Shown piece by piece: positions 1-8,705 of a DNA stretch of 64,000 bases. Within the stretch, counting starts at the first letter, position 1. The number at the start of each line of letters is the position of its first letter. The DNA comes from Parafrankia sp. EUN1f. Lineage in GTDB: Bacteria; Actinomycetota; Actinomycetes; Frankiales; Frankiaceae. A model generated the notes under the pieces. That model was not told where the DNA came from. It worked only from the letters and a program-made list of their open reading frames with translations, and searched no databases. Made by a program: the position numbers and the translations under genes. The DNA is taken from positions 1 through 64,000 of the forward strand of contig NZ_ADGX01000006.1 of the NCBI RefSeq assembly GCF_000177675.1, given 5' to 3'.

Positions 1-335
1 ATCGCCGTACCGCCCTGCTGGTACCCGCCTGTCTGCGGGTAGCCACCGCCCTGCTGGTACCCGCCGGTCTGCGGGTAGGCGGCGGTCGGCGGGTACGGCT
101 GCTGGCCGTAGCCCGCGCCGGCCGGTGGCTGCTGCCCGCCGGCCGCCCCGCCACCCGGCTGCTGGTAGCCGCCGCGACCGGACGGATAGGAGCCGGGAGG
201 TGTCGAACCGCCGCCGGCAATCTGGGTCACGGCGTCGTCGTCGAATCCGGGACCACCACTGAAGCCGGGACCACCGCTGTCGGCGCGCCGGGTTTCGGCG
301 TCCGGATCGTGCTGACCCGGGTTCGGTGGCTGCAT
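1..335 (-). CDS. Pro/Gly/Gln-rich N-terminal region of an unidentified protein (partial)
   Basis: The gene enters from the left edge, so only the first 111 codons are present. The start is ATG at 335 with a GGAGGG ribosome site six bases upstream. The visible protein begins MQPPNPGQHD and is low-complexity throughout: Gly/Pro/Gln/Tyr-rich with repeats of the type YPQTGGYQQGG near the cut end. Such disordered heads are common on actinobacterial membrane proteins, for example those with a DUF4190 or TM2 domain after the head, but no domain is visible here. Function unknown. The coding call is firm because the frame is open to the edge and the start has a good ribosome site. Confidence 0.8.
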   Translation of the reverse strand, partial: MQPPNPGQHDPDAETRRADSGGPGFSGGPGFDDDAVTQIAGGGSTPPGSYPSGRGGYQQPGGGAAGGQQPPAGAGYGQQPYPPTAAYPQTGGYQQGGGYPQTGGYQQGGTA

Positions 336-749
336 GACGTCCCTCCTGATGTGCCTGTACCGCGATGTGCCTGTAGCGCGCCGCCCACGGTCGGTGTGAC
401 CGGTCCGGTGGTGGTGCGATGGAACCTGGACGACCCTCGCGTGCCGGCGCCGCGTGCATGGGTGGCAGGTTCCGGGCGTCGAGCTGCTGGGCGTTCGTGG
501 GCGCCCGGTCGTGCCCGGTCCGGGAGCGGTCCGCCGTGGGTTGACGGGTGGCCGGTGCGGGTTCGACTTTGGTGCCCGCCCAAGAGTAGGAGTCACGCGG
601 AGATTGGGCTGGTCCGGGTCGCTTTTCGGACATGACCATCCGGTCAGGGTTTCAACACGGTCACTGCCCGCAGTCGCCATCCGGATTCCGGGTACCCGGA
701 TCCGCCGTGCGTGAGCCGCCGCAAGGCCTGCTCCGAGCCGCGGCGAGAT
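336..749. other. Intergenic gap between the first gene and the TetR gene
   Basis: About 410 bp without a supportable gene. It must contain the promoter of the reverse-strand gene starting at 335 and the 3' end of the TetR transcript. Apart from the 16-bp tandem repeat at 348-379 I see no clear structure. The overlapping short reading frames here are not convincing. Confidence 0.5.
348..379. repeat. Tandem 16-bp repeat, two copies, in the leader of the first gene
   Basis: Two adjacent copies of GATGTGCCTGTAsCGC (s = C or G) differ at one base. They lie just upstream of the ribosome site of the reverse-strand gene starting at 335, so they would be in its 5' leader or core promoter. On the reverse strand each copy carries TACAGG, which resembles a weak -10 element. 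Confidence 0.5.
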
Positions 750-1352
750 TCAGATGCCGCGTGCGTAGGGCAGGATCACGTCGTCCACGATGTGCTCGAC
801 GAAGGCCCCGTCGACGGGATCCCCGGTGATGAGCAGCCGCTGCAGAATCATCGCCGTGCCGACCTCGACGAGAATGTTCGGATCGGCGGACGCGCCGACC
901 TCGCCGCGGGCGATGCCGCGGTTGACGATGCCCTCCGAGGTGGTCATGCGCTGATTCCACATGCGTTCGCGCACCGCGGCGCGCAGCTCGGGGTTGCGCG
1001 GCATCTCGGAGACGACCTCGGCCATGATCCGGCCCTGTGCGTGGCCGACCAGGTCCGCGAAGGCGGACAGGAAGGCGACCAGCTCCTTGCGCATCGAGTC
1101 GGCTTCGGCGACCTGAAGCGTCTGCTCGGTGAACTGGGTGAGCGCATCCATCACAAGCGCGATCTTGGAAGGCCAGCGCCGGTAGATGGTGGCCTTTCCG
1201 GCCTTGGCGCGGGTGGCCACGCGGTCCATGGTCACGCCGTCGTAGCCGTGCTCCGCCAGCAGCTCGAGGGCCGCCTGGCGGATGGTGTGGTCCCTGCTCT
1301 CGTCGCGGGGGCGTCCGCCGGGCCTGGGTGATGCGAGTGTCGGCCGCGTCAC
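750..1352 (-). CDS. TetR/AcrR family transcriptional regulator
   Basis: A 200-residue one-component repressor of the TetR type. The N-terminal helix-turn-helix is clear: residues 20-35 form the first helix and about 41-63 carry TMDRVATRAKAGKATIYRRW, a typical recognition helix ending in the family K. The C-terminal half is helical ligand-binding sequence whose ligand cannot be read off. I chose GTG at 1352 because GGAGGG precedes it by six bases. The frame is open farther upstream, to 1541, but that stretch is low-quality sequence without a ribosome site. It is a single-gene unit on the reverse strand. Its target is unknown. Confidence 0.9.
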   Translation of the reverse strand: MTRPTLASPRPGGRPRDESRDHTIRQAALELLAEHGYDGVTMDRVATRAKAGKATIYRRWPSKIALVMDALTQFTEQTLQVAEADSMRKELVAFLSAFADLVGHAQGRIMAEVVSEMPRNPELRAAVRERMWNQRMTTSEGIVNRGIARGEVGASADPNILVEVGTAMILQRLLITGDPVDGAFVEHIVDDVILPYARGI

Positions 1353-1546
1353 GGCGCACCCTCCTGGACCTTGAGCGGGCCGTGCGTTGTACCGGGGTGA
1401 CCAGGTCACCTCCGGTGGAGAACTCGGCACGCTGTGCATGGGCTGGTGACGCGAGCCTAGCGCAGCCGGCCGGCAGGAGAACTGATCGGTACCGGAACCA
1501 ACCTGTTCCCTTTCTGTCCCGGCGGGGCGGAGGCAGGACAAGAAGA

Positions 1547-1582
1547 GGCCCGGCCCGGCGGTGATCCGCCTCGGGCCGGGCC
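1547..1582 (-). terminator. GC-rich hairpin after the GtrA-type gene
   Basis: A perfect 11-bp stem (GGCCCGGCCCG at 1547-1557, complement at 1572-1582) encloses an inner GCGG/CCGC stem. It lies just past the stop of the reverse-strand gene at 1598. There is no U tract, as usual for actinobacterial terminators. Confidence 0.6.
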
Positions 1583-1597
1583 ACTTCCGCGGACCAG

Positions 1598-2083
1598 TCA
1601 GGCCTGGCCGGCGGGTTCGGGAATCCGCTGGTCCTTGACCGGCGGGGCCGCCACCTTCGGGTGGTCGGGATGCAGGAAAACGTATTTCTTGTAGGCCCAG
1701 AAGCGGAAGATCGTGCCCAGCCCGGTACCGAGAACGTTGCCGAACAGGTTGAACGCGACCACTCCTTCGAGGCCCAGGACGTACCGGGCGAAGCCCAGGC
1801 AGGCCAGCGCGATCGCCAGACCGATCGCGTTCAGGACCACGAAGAGGCTGTACTCACGCCGGACTCCGGTGCGCGCGCGATGGCTGAACGACCATTGCCG
1901 GTTACCGATGTACGCGCAGGTCGCCGCGATCACCGTCGATACGGTCTTGGCGCTGAGCGGCCCCATCCCCAGAAGGGTGTGACACAGGTTCGAGACGGCG
2001 AAGTCGATCGCATAGCAGATCGCCCCGACGATGCCGAACTTGCCCACCTCGTGGATGAGCACCTGAATCCGTGAGCGTGGCAT
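1598..2083 (-). CDS. GtrA-like family membrane protein
   Basis: A 161-residue polytopic protein with about four membrane segments. It begins MPRSRIQVLIHEVGKFGIVG and carries the family pattern F-x(2)-VG-x(6)-D-x(3)-N near the N terminus and FxxNRxWSF-type sequence (IGNRQWSFSH, about residues 59-68) before the third segment. GtrA/DPMS3-type proteins are thought to move polyprenyl-phosphate-linked sugars across the membrane or to stabilise a partner glycosyltransferase. ATG at 2083 is preceded by GGTGAG seven bases upstream. The frame stays open to 2644, but that upstream part has no family sequence and is probably not translated. No glycosyltransferase is adjacent, so the partner may be a GT2 elsewhere, such as that at 34711. 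Confidence 0.85.
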   Translation of the reverse strand: MPRSRIQVLIHEVGKFGIVGAICYAIDFAVSNLCHTLLGMGPLSAKTVSTVIAATCAYIGNRQWSFSHRARTGVRREYSLFVVLNAIGLAIALACLGFARYVLGLEGVVAFNLFGNVLGTGLGTIFRFWAYKKYVFLHPDHPKVAAPPVKDQRIPEPAGQA

Positions 2084-2702
2084 CCGATGGCTCACCACGG
2101 GCGGCGCCGATCGACTTTGCGAACATCGATTTTGACCACCAGGAGAGAGTACAGACGACTCGTCCGGACTCGGTCGCCGCCCCCGGAGCCGGGGCCTGCG
2201 GGTCCTGGGCGCGTCGCGGTCCCGAAGCGTCCGTTTACGGACCGGCGTCCCTTGCTTGTGGAAGGCCGGTTGCTTGTGAAAGGCCCGCTGTGCTGGGCGG
2301 GCCGCCCGCGATGCCCGCGTCATGATTCCGCCGTTCCCGTGCGCCGACGAGGCCGACACGCCGAGAGGGCCGGACGAACGGCGGCCCGGGCCCGGATGTG
2401 GGCACGAGCCGGCCAGGGCTGCGCTGGGTGACGGTTCACTGTCACAGTGTTCCCGGTCGCCTCCCGATCGATACGTCACTCGCACCGCACGCGTGATCTG
2501 TGTCGGCTTCACGGCTGCCTTCGTGGGGAGAAATGCCCTGAGTGTGTGACGAAGTCCCTTTTCGAGGGCGACACCCACGCCCCCAATCGGGGCAGAGTGA
2601 GTGGCGGCGGGTGTCCGGGCCCTGCATGCTTGGGGCAGTGGCAATCCCTCCGCGGCTCGTCATGCCGCGTGAGCGACGAACCGACGGAGGTGACCTGCGG
2701 TC
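2084..2702. other. Intergenic gap between divergent GtrA and carbonic anhydrase genes
   Basis: About 620 bp. It should hold the two divergent promoters, but I cannot place them with confidence. The only visible structure is a tandem 18-bp repeat at 2252-2287. Open frames across this gap look like shadows caused by high GC. Confidence 0.5.
2252..2287. repeat. Tandem 18-bp repeat, two copies
   Basis: Two adjacent copies of TTGCTTGTGrAAGGCCsG with two differences, inside the long divergent gap. No function is apparent. Confidence 0.6.
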
Positions 2703-3275
2703 ATGAGCGCGCCCGAGGATGTCGGACCCGCTCAGGGTGCGACCCGCACCCTGCTAGCCCGCGCGGCGGACTTCGCCGCACTGCGTGGTGGCACCCCCGA
2801 ACGACCCCCGCTGCCGGGCCAGCCGGCGACCGGCGTCGCCGTCGTGGCCTGCATGGACGCCCGTCTCAACGTCGAGGCGCTCTTCGGCTTGGCCGAGGGC
2901 GACGCGCACATCGTGCGCAACGCCGGTGGAGTGGTGACCGAGGATGTCGAGCGATCGCTGGCGGTCAGCCAGCACGCGCTCGGCACCACCGAGATCATTC
3001 TCGTGCACCACACCAGGTGCGGTATGGAACAGATCAGCGACGAGGGGTTCAGCGAGGCCCTCGCCGAGCGGACCGGTGTCCGCCCGCCCTGGCGGGTTCG
3101 GGCTTTCGCCGACGTCGCCGTCGATGTCCTCGAGGGCATCCGAACGCTGCGTTCGTCACCGTTCCTGCGGGCATCGACATCGGTGCGGGGCTTCGTCTAC
3201 GACGTCGACTCCGGTGAGCTTCAGGAGATCACCGAGAGTTCACTCACTGCCCGGAAGCAGGGCACGAGCGTCTAG
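2703..3275 (+). CDS. Beta-class carbonic anhydrase-like protein
   Basis: A 190-residue protein that would catalyse CO2 + H2O to bicarbonate in the cytoplasm. The beta-class zinc-site residues are visible: Cys50-Met-Asp52-Ala-Arg54 (CMDAR) and His103-Thr-Arg-Cys106 (HTRC), separated by the usual VRNAGG loop (about 71-76). It is close in length and motif pattern to the short actinobacterial enzymes such as Mycobacterium Rv1284. The start ATG is preceded by GGAGGTGA about ten bases upstream. The gene stands alone and runs convergently into the TIGR03089 gene. Confidence 0.9.
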   Translation: MSAPEDVGPAQGATRTLLARAADFAALRGGTPERPPLPGQPATGVAVVACMDARLNVEALFGLAEGDAHIVRNAGGVVTEDVERSLAVSQHALGTTEIILVHHTRCGMEQISDEGFSEALAERTGVRPPWRVRAFADVAVDVLEGIRTLRSSPFLRASTSVRGFVYDVDSGELQEITESSLTARKQGTSV

Positions 3276-3309
3276 CCCAGGCCTTTGCCGCTTCGGGTGC
3301 AGGCCTGGG
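3276..3309. terminator. Bidirectional terminator hairpin
   Basis: CCCAGGCCT begins at the base after the carbonic anhydrase stop codon and is matched perfectly by AGGCCTGGG at 3301-3309, with a 16-base loop. It lies between two convergent genes and could end both transcripts. Confidence 0.65.
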
Positions 3310-3324
3310 GCGGGGCAGCGCAGG

Positions 3325-4275
3325 TCACCAGGGGGCGGGGAGCCTGCGGACCTGGAGCGGCAGGCCGGTGGTGCGGGACTGCGGTACCGACCAGTCGACA
3401 GTGGTGATCCGCTCACTGTCGACCCGGCGCGCCAGCGCCTTCGGGTCAAGGTCGTCCAGGTTGCGGCACAAAACCACCGACGCGCCGCAGACCAGCGGGA
3501 CCAGCGTGGCGACCAGCAGCCCTGCCACGGTGGCGGGCCCCCCGACGGTGAGGATGCGATCCTCCGGGCCCAGCGCGTCGCGGCGTGCCACGGCGGCGGC
3601 GAGGCCGAGCAGCCGTGCCTGCTCCGCGGGCGCCGATGGCGGCCCGAAACGGTCGCCGTGCGGGGGGACCTCCACCGCGTAGTCGAGCACCCCCGGCACC
3701 GCGGCGCGCAGCCGGCCGCCGAGCGGGCGTAGCGAAAGCCCGACGACCTCGTCGACGTCGAGGGCGGTCGCGATGTCGAGCCGGTCCTCGCTGGTGAAGA
3801 TGACGCCGGGGTGCCGCGGCGCCTCGCCGGCTCCGTGCTCGCCAGCCACGTGTCGGTCCGTGCCGTGCCCGCCCGCCTCGCGCTCGTCGACCGGCCCTCC
3901 CGGGCTCACGGCGAGCTGGACCTCCATGCCCGCCGACCAGGCCGCCAGGAGGATCACGCAGCTTGTCCAGTGCGGGGGAAGGTCGATGCCGACGGCGTCC
4001 GCGGGCGCCAGGCCAACCGTGTCCACCAGCAGGTTGGCGGTCTTCGCGACCCAGTTGTCCAAGGTCGCGGTGGAGAACTCCACCCGCTCGCCGGTGGCGT
4101 CGTCATAGAAGGTGACCATTGGTCGGCCCGGGTCGCGGGTCAGTCGCGCGGCGAGCGCGGCGGCCACCCCGGGGAAGGGCACGGCGGGTGCCTGCGTCGT
4201 GGCCTCCGTCGTGGCCTCGGACGGCAGGGCGACGGCGCGGAGCACCGAGGCAGCTGGGACGAACCGGACGTCCAA
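3325..4275 (-). CDS. TIGR03089 family protein (AMP-binding-like)
   Basis: A 316-residue actinobacterial protein with the look of an N-terminal acyl-adenylate-forming domain: the segment VTFYDDATGERVEFS is followed by a helix LDNWVAKTANLLVDTVGLAP and DAVGIDLPPHWTSCVILLAAW. It lacks the large C-terminal part of a true acyl-CoA synthetase and I do not see the P-loop-like STG motif, so catalysis is doubtful. The start is TTG at 4275 with GGAGAC about nine bases upstream. In mycobacteria the equivalent gene (Rv3268, from memory) also lies beside the LCP gene, as here. Function unknown; the neighbourhood suggests envelope biogenesis. Confidence 0.8.
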   Translation of the reverse strand: MDVRFVPAASVLRAVALPSEATTEATTQAPAVPFPGVAAALAARLTRDPGRPMVTFYDDATGERVEFSTATLDNWVAKTANLLVDTVGLAPADAVGIDLPPHWTSCVILLAAWSAGMEVQLAVSPGGPVDEREAGGHGTDRHVAGEHGAGEAPRHPGVIFTSEDRLDIATALDVDEVVGLSLRPLGGRLRAAVPGVLDYAVEVPPHGDRFGPPSAPAEQARLLGLAAAVARRDALGPEDRILTVGGPATVAGLLVATLVPLVCGASVVLCRNLDDLDPKALARRVDSERITTVDWSVPQSRTTGLPLQVRRLPAPW

Positions 4276-4494
4276 CGGTCGCGGTCTCCAATCCGGTCGT
4301 CGGCGGTGCCGGTGGCGGGTGGTGGCGTGGTGGTGATGGCGGGGCGTGCCGGCGGTGCTGATCCGCCGTGGAACATAACGCTACCGATTCCCGGGACCGA
4401 CCCCGAACGTCCGCCGCGCGAACACCGCGCGGGCACCGTTTCGGGGTCGCCACCTCGGGCCCTCCGGCAGGCTGTCGGCAGGCTGTCGGCAGTC

Positions 4495-6057
4495 TCAGTA
4501 GGTGCAACCGGTGGTCAGCTGCGTCGCGGTGAGGGGCGCGCTCGTCCTGGTACCGGTCGCCGCGGTGTCGGCCGTGGTGGGGGAGCCCGTGGCGGACGCG
4601 GATGACCCAGGTGAGGGCATCCCGGAGACCGCGCGGGTGCCGGGCGCCGGAGCCGCCCCGGGCCGCACCTGCTGGAACGACGTGCCGAGCACGAGCGAGA
4701 CCCGGCTGGCGCGACCGTCATCCCGGACGAGACGGGCGTCCGGCACGACGGCGGCGACCGCGCGGGCCGCGGCCTCCTGCCCGGGCCCGTACCTGACCTC
4801 GCTGGTCGAGAGCCGGCCGGCCGGCCAGTCGCGGGGAGAGCCGACCCGGAAGCCCAGTTTCGACAGGTCCGCGCCGACCGCGCCCGCGAGGCCACCGATC
4901 CGGGCCGCGTTGAAGACGTCGACCGAGACGTCCTTCGGTGCCGCCGTGGCGGGCCGCGCCGGTGCGGACGGGGCCGGCGCCCGGCCGCGCAGCGGAGCGA
5001 GGAACGCGTTGAGCTGCGCGGGGTCGTACAGCTGCACCGATCCGTATCGGGGCAGCTCGCCGACGGCGTTTCCGCCCTCCGCGGGGGTCGGCGCGTGTAC
5101 GGGGATCGTGACGAACCTGATCTGGTCGGAGCTCATCGCGCTCATCCGCTTCGCGAGTAGCCGCATGTCGTCGATGTCCGTCCCGTCGTCGATGGTCAGG
5201 GACTTCGTCGTCGCGCTGATCAGGCTCTCCAGCCGGGCCGGGTTCGTCAGCACGCCGTCGCTGGTGGCCTTGCGGAACACCGCCCCGATGAACTGCTGCT
5301 GGCGGTGGATGCGGTCGAAGTCGTTGTCGGGCAGGCCATGGCGCTGCCGGACGAACGCGAGCGCCTGGTCGCCGTCGAGGTGGTTCTCGCCGACCCGGCC
5401 CCGCCACTGCGACCAGTTGTCGTGCAGGTTGCTCCGTGAACCGTCCGGCAGGGCCTTCACGCAGACGGTCACCCCGCCGATCGCGTTGGTCATGTCGCGG
5501 AAGCCCGCGAGGTCGACCGACACGTAGTGGTCCACGCGGATGTCGGTGAGCCGCTCGATGGTGCGGATCAGCAGCGACGGGCCGCCGATCGAGATCGCCT
5601 GGGTCAGCTTGTCCCGGCCGTGCCCCGGGATGTGGACGAGGGTGTCGCGTGGGAAGGAGACCAGCGTGGTCGTCCCGTTCACGTCGAGGTGGGCGAGGAT
5701 CGTGGTGTCCGAACGTTGCCCGGTGACCTCGCCGTCGTGCTGGAACTCGTTTCCGGTGCCGGCCCTGCTGTCGGACCCGACGAGCAGGAAGTTCGTCGTT
5801 CCCTCGATCGGGTCGGCGGGGCGCTCGCCCTCCAGGCTCAGCCGGAGCCGGTTGATCTGGCGGTCGAAGTGCTCGTAGAGCGCGAATCCCCCCACCACGA
5901 ACGCGAAGATCAGGCAGGAGAGGGCGCCGCAGAGGCCGGTGGTGAGCCTGGCGGCGATCGGTCGGCGGCGGGTGCCCACCGGCGGCACGAGGCGGAGGTG
6001 ATGTGCCTCGGGACCGGGAGGTCTCCCGGTCGAGGCGCGAGGTCCAGCACCGGTCAC
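4495..6057 (-). CDS. LCP (LytR-CpsA-Psr) family phosphotransferase
   Basis: A 520-residue membrane-anchored enzyme. LCP proteins transfer polyprenyl-linked glycopolymers onto peptidoglycan outside the membrane. A single membrane segment at about residues 38-62 is followed by the LCP domain: LLVGSDSRAG, RSDTTILAHLD, SFPRDTLVHIPG, the GHGRDKLTQA motif, and AFVRQRH...DNDFDRIHRQQQ near its end. A LytR_C domain follows (about 390-470, starting VSVDVFNAARIGG). The last 60 residues are Ala/Pro/Ser-rich. GTG at 6057 is chosen because GGAGGGGG lies just upstream; an overlapping ATG leads straight to a stop. It lies between TIGR03089 and rmlD, as in mycobacteria, which suggests it attaches a rhamnose-containing polymer. 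Confidence 0.93.
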   Translation of the reverse strand: MTGAGPRASTGRPPGPEAHHLRLVPPVGTRRRPIAARLTTGLCGALSCLIFAFVVGGFALYEHFDRQINRLRLSLEGERPADPIEGTTNFLLVGSDSRAGTGNEFQHDGEVTGQRSDTTILAHLDVNGTTTLVSFPRDTLVHIPGHGRDKLTQAISIGGPSLLIRTIERLTDIRVDHYVSVDLAGFRDMTNAIGGVTVCVKALPDGSRSNLHDNWSQWRGRVGENHLDGDQALAFVRQRHGLPDNDFDRIHRQQQFIGAVFRKATSDGVLTNPARLESLISATTKSLTIDDGTDIDDMRLLAKRMSAMSSDQIRFVTIPVHAPTPAEGGNAVGELPRYGSVQLYDPAQLNAFLAPLRGRAPAPSAPARPATAAPKDVSVDVFNAARIGGLAGAVGADLSKLGFRVGSPRDWPAGRLSTSEVRYGPGQEAAARAVAAVVPDARLVRDDGRASRVSLVLGTSFQQVRPGAAPAPGTRAVSGMPSPGSSASATGSPTTADTAATGTRTSAPLTATQLTTGCTY

Positions 6058-6204
6058 ATGTCCCCCTCCGCCATCTTCCGGTAGCTCACCGTGCCTGCGG
6101 GGATGTCAGCCCGTTCCGCTACGTGCCCGGACGTGGCCACGATCCGTTCGCTCGGCGGTCGGCCTTCGACTTCGGCCCGCGACTCCTCGGTGCATGCAGC
6201 TACT

Positions 6205-6228
6205 CAACGTACTCGTAGCATCACGTTG
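6205..6228. promoter_or_regulatory. Inverted repeat, possible operator upstream of the LCP gene
   Basis: CAACGT and ACGTTG are perfect inverted arms with a 12-base spacer, about 150 bp upstream of the LCP start. The symmetry suits a dimeric regulator. No regulator can be named. Confidence 0.3.
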
Positions 6229-6400
6229 CATGCCCTCGGGGGGTCGGAGTACACGCGATGTCGTCAGGAATGACCGTGGGTGTGGTTCAGGTGTCGCACG
6301 GTGACCCGCCGGGCCCGTGCTGCCGCACACCGTCAGACCAAAATTTCACCAATAGTTGCAAAAGGGGCGGATGGTCACTTGACGATCCGCAAGGAGCGAG

Positions 6401-6428
6401 GATTTCGGCTGCTGCGGCAGCTGAAATC
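6401..6428. repeat. Intergenic palindrome, 12-bp stem with TGCG loop
   Basis: GATTTCGGCTGC pairs with GCAGCTGAAATC around a TGCG loop. The one imperfect pair is G-T, which would be a G-U wobble in RNA, and UGCG belongs to the stable UNCG loop class. Sequence after it (ATCTTGCT...GCAGCGG) resembles the right flank of the palindromes at 37954 and 38037. Sequence from about 6525 resembles that following the hairpin at 16048. Confidence 0.65.
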
Positions 6429-6610
6429 GCCACATCTTGCTGAGAAGCAGCGGGGGCAACGGAAACCCGAAGATCGGGACTCGACGACGGGCTCTCCGAC
6501 GGCCAAGGTCCTGCCTTCGTGCGGCTTGCTGAGGCGCCCTGCGCCCGTTTTGTGCTGCTTGCGGTGAATGGCTGACGCTGTGTGGCGGCGGTGCGGGGGC
6601 CCGGTTGGGG

Positions 6611-8584
6611 TCAGATCAGCGCCACCGGGTCGGGCTGGGAACTGGTCCCCGTGGTCTCCCCCGGTGCCCTGGTCTCCCCAGGCGCTCGGCTGGCCGTGGC
6701 GGTGCCGCGCTGCCGGGCCGTGCGGACGGAGGCAAGGAGAACAACGACCCACAGCAGCCCGGTCAGGACGAAGGCGCCGATCGTGACACCGACGGGCAGC
6801 GGCGCCCAGCGGGCGATCGCGGAGACGACGTCCGGAATCCGGGTAGGGACGAAACGGACACCCCGTGGCAGCCAGTAGTAGCTGCACACCGCGAGCAGCG
6901 CGAGCCCCTGCATCACCAGGGCGCCGAGCAGGACGATCGACGGCGCCCACCGGGCCCGCCGGCCGAGTGACCGCCCGAGCCCCGCGGCCACGACGACCGC
7001 GAGCCCCACCAGACCGAGGTACAGGTAGCGGCCCTGAACCGCGATGCCCCGGGTATACCGCTCGTACTCGGCCCAGCTCCGCTGCCCGACCATGAGATAC
7101 GCGAAGAAAACAGGCGCGAGCAGCACGAGCGGAGCGGCCGCCCGCGTGACCCAGCCCAGCCCAGCACCGGCCGTCGTGGCCTCCGTCGCGGCCTCGGTCA
7201 CGGTCGTGGCCTCCGGGCTGGCCGTGGTCGTGGCCTTCGGGCTGGCTTCCACTGCGGAGTCCGGAGCGGCGTCCGTTGTGGCCGCCGGCGCGTCCTCCGT
7301 CACGGCCTCCGGCACGGGCGCGCGGCGCCGGGCCGCCGTGACCACGGCCGTGACGGACAGACCGACCACGGTCACCGTCGCGGCCACGATCGCGATCGGC
7401 GACAGCTGCGGGGGCTCGAACATGCCGAGGCCACCCCAGAAGCGGCTGATCATCGTCCGGACGAAGTACCACAACCAGGTGAAGAACGAGTCGGGCAGCA
7501 GCAGCGGCTCGCGGCGCGGCGGGTCGGTGGCCCAGCCGTTCGGCTGGAGGGCGTCGTAGAGCAGGTAGTTGCGGACCCACCACCAGCCCCCGATCGCCAC
7601 CCCCAGGCCGACCGCGATCACGGCGGGCAGCACCGGCACCCGGACCCGGCCGCCGGGCGGATGCGGGCTGCCGGCCGGGTGCTGGTCGCGCCGGGCCTGA
7701 CGCCAGCCGACCAGGTAGGCGGCGACGATCGTGAACGGGAGCGCGAAGGCGAACGCCTTGGACAGCATGGCCACGCCGAACCAGAGGCCGGCCCAGGCCG
7801 CGGTACGCCGGCGCAGGTCACCGCGGACGACCCCGGCCAGGACGACGGTGAGCGCGCCGGTCGCGAGGACCAGGATGCCGTCGTTGTTGAAGGTCGCGCC
7901 GACCCTGGTGAAGCCGGGCACCGCCAGAGGCAGCGCCGCCGCCGCGGTCGCCAGCGGGCCGCGCAGCCCGAACCTGCGCGCCGCGGCCCAGGCCAGCAGC
8001 GGCAAAGGTGCGAGGAGCAGGATGTTCAGCAGCCGCAGGACGAGCACCTGCTGGTCGTAGGCCCAGTGCTCGGAGCCCGCCAGGACGTCCAGCAGGCCGG
8101 CGCCGATGGCGTAGACCAGTGGCGGATGCTGGATCATCTGGTTCGACAGCCGGCCGTCGTCGACCGGCGTGGCGCCGCCGAGCTCGTCGAAGGAGAGCCG
8201 GTCGCCGCGCGGGGTGGGGGTGATCTCGGCGAACGACGGTGAGCCGCGGCGCTTGCCGCCGGACTGGAACATGTCGTGGAACCGGCCGCGGTCGAAGTCG
8301 TCGGAGGTCGAGGCGACGCCGGTCGCGATCATCTTCTCGCCCGGGGCGGGCCAGCCGGCCCCGTGCTGTAGGCCGTAGACCATGTCGACGTGCTGTGCCT
8401 CGTCGTAGCCCGTCCAGGTGGTGTAGACGAACGAGTAGGTCACCAGAAGTGCCACGTGCAGCGCGGTGATGAGCAGCACCAGAACCGGGACCTTCGGACG
8501 CCTCGATCCCTGCGGGCCGTCCCGCCGCGGTTCGTTCTCCTGCGGGTCGGCCTTTTCCGGCATAGGCGTCTCGAGCGTCATCAC
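6611..8584 (-). CDS. GT-C type integral membrane glycosyltransferase (DUF2142-like)
   Basis: A protein of about 657 residues with roughly 11-13 membrane segments. After the first segment comes the acidic motif GYDEAQHV (about residues 59-66), then a long outer loop ending in MIQHPPLVY. This arrangement is typical of GT-C enzymes and DUF2142 proteins that use polyprenyl-phosphate sugars outside the membrane. Two other genes in the window (14086 and 31774) share the DE-x-x-H and HPPL motifs. A linker around residues 410-455 is Ala/Thr/Glu-rich. GTG 8584 and ATG 8581 are adjacent; a TACCCT box at 8590-8595 suggests leaderless initiation. It is divergent from rmlD. Substrate unknown. Confidence 0.8.
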   Translation of the reverse strand: MMTLETPMPEKADPQENEPRRDGPQGSRRPKVPVLVLLITALHVALLVTYSFVYTTWTGYDEAQHVDMVYGLQHGAGWPAPGEKMIATGVASTSDDFDRGRFHDMFQSGGKRRGSPSFAEITPTPRGDRLSFDELGGATPVDDGRLSNQMIQHPPLVYAIGAGLLDVLAGSEHWAYDQQVLVLRLLNILLLAPLPLLAWAAARRFGLRGPLATAAAALPLAVPGFTRVGATFNNDGILVLATGALTVVLAGVVRGDLRRRTAAWAGLWFGVAMLSKAFAFALPFTIVAAYLVGWRQARRDQHPAGSPHPPGGRVRVPVLPAVIAVGLGVAIGGWWWVRNYLLYDALQPNGWATDPPRREPLLLPDSFFTWLWYFVRTMISRFWGGLGMFEPPQLSPIAIVAATVTVVGLSVTAVVTAARRRAPVPEAVTEDAPAATTDAAPDSAVEASPKATTTASPEATTVTEAATEATTAGAGLGWVTRAAAPLVLLAPVFFAYLMVGQRSWAEYERYTRGIAVQGRYLYLGLVGLAVVVAAGLGRSLGRRARWAPSIVLLGALVMQGLALLAVCSYYWLPRGVRFVPTRIPDVVSAIARWAPLPVGVTIGAFVLTGLLWVVVLLASVRTARQRGTATASRAPGETRAPGETTGTSSQPDPVALI

Positions 8585-8589
8585 CGCTC

Positions 8590-8595
8590 AGGGTA
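8590..8595 (-). promoter_or_regulatory. Candidate -10 box for the GT-C gene
   Basis: TACCCT on the reverse strand lies five bases before the GTG start at 8584, the spacing expected for a leaderless transcript. Confidence 0.35.
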
Positions 8596-8670
8596 GTCGC
8601 ACGCACCGACGCCCCGGCTGGCGCCGCCGGACCCGTCGCGGGTGCGTGACGACATCGCCGACGGCGTGTC

Positions 8671-8680
8671 AACAGCTGTT
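8671..8680. promoter_or_regulatory. Palindrome AACAGCTGTT in the divergent GT-C/rmlD promoter region
   Basis: A perfect 10-bp palindrome lies in the 121-bp divergent gap, about 20 bp upstream of the candidate rmlD -10 box. It could be an operator acting on both genes. Confidence 0.3.
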
Positions 8681-8693
8681 TGCATACATCTGC

Positions 8694-8699
8694 CAGACT
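8694..8699 (+). promoter_or_regulatory. Candidate -10 box for rmlD
   Basis: CAGACT ends six bases before the GTG at 8706. There is no ribosome site, so leaderless initiation is likely. Confidence 0.35.
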
Positions 8700-8705
8700 C
8701 GCGGG

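Larger units (their letters stand above)
6058..6610. other. Intergenic gap upstream of the LCP gene
   Basis: About 550 bp with no gene. It holds an inverted repeat (6205-6228) in the LCP promoter region and a long hairpin with flanking sequence (6401-6428). A tract around 6525-6560 is similar to the sequence downstream of the hairpin at 16048-16073. Confidence 0.5.

Noticed and set aside
2084-2644. A 348-residue GtrA protein using the full open frame.
   Set aside because: The extra 187 residues have no family sequence, and GtrA proteins are normally 120-170 residues.
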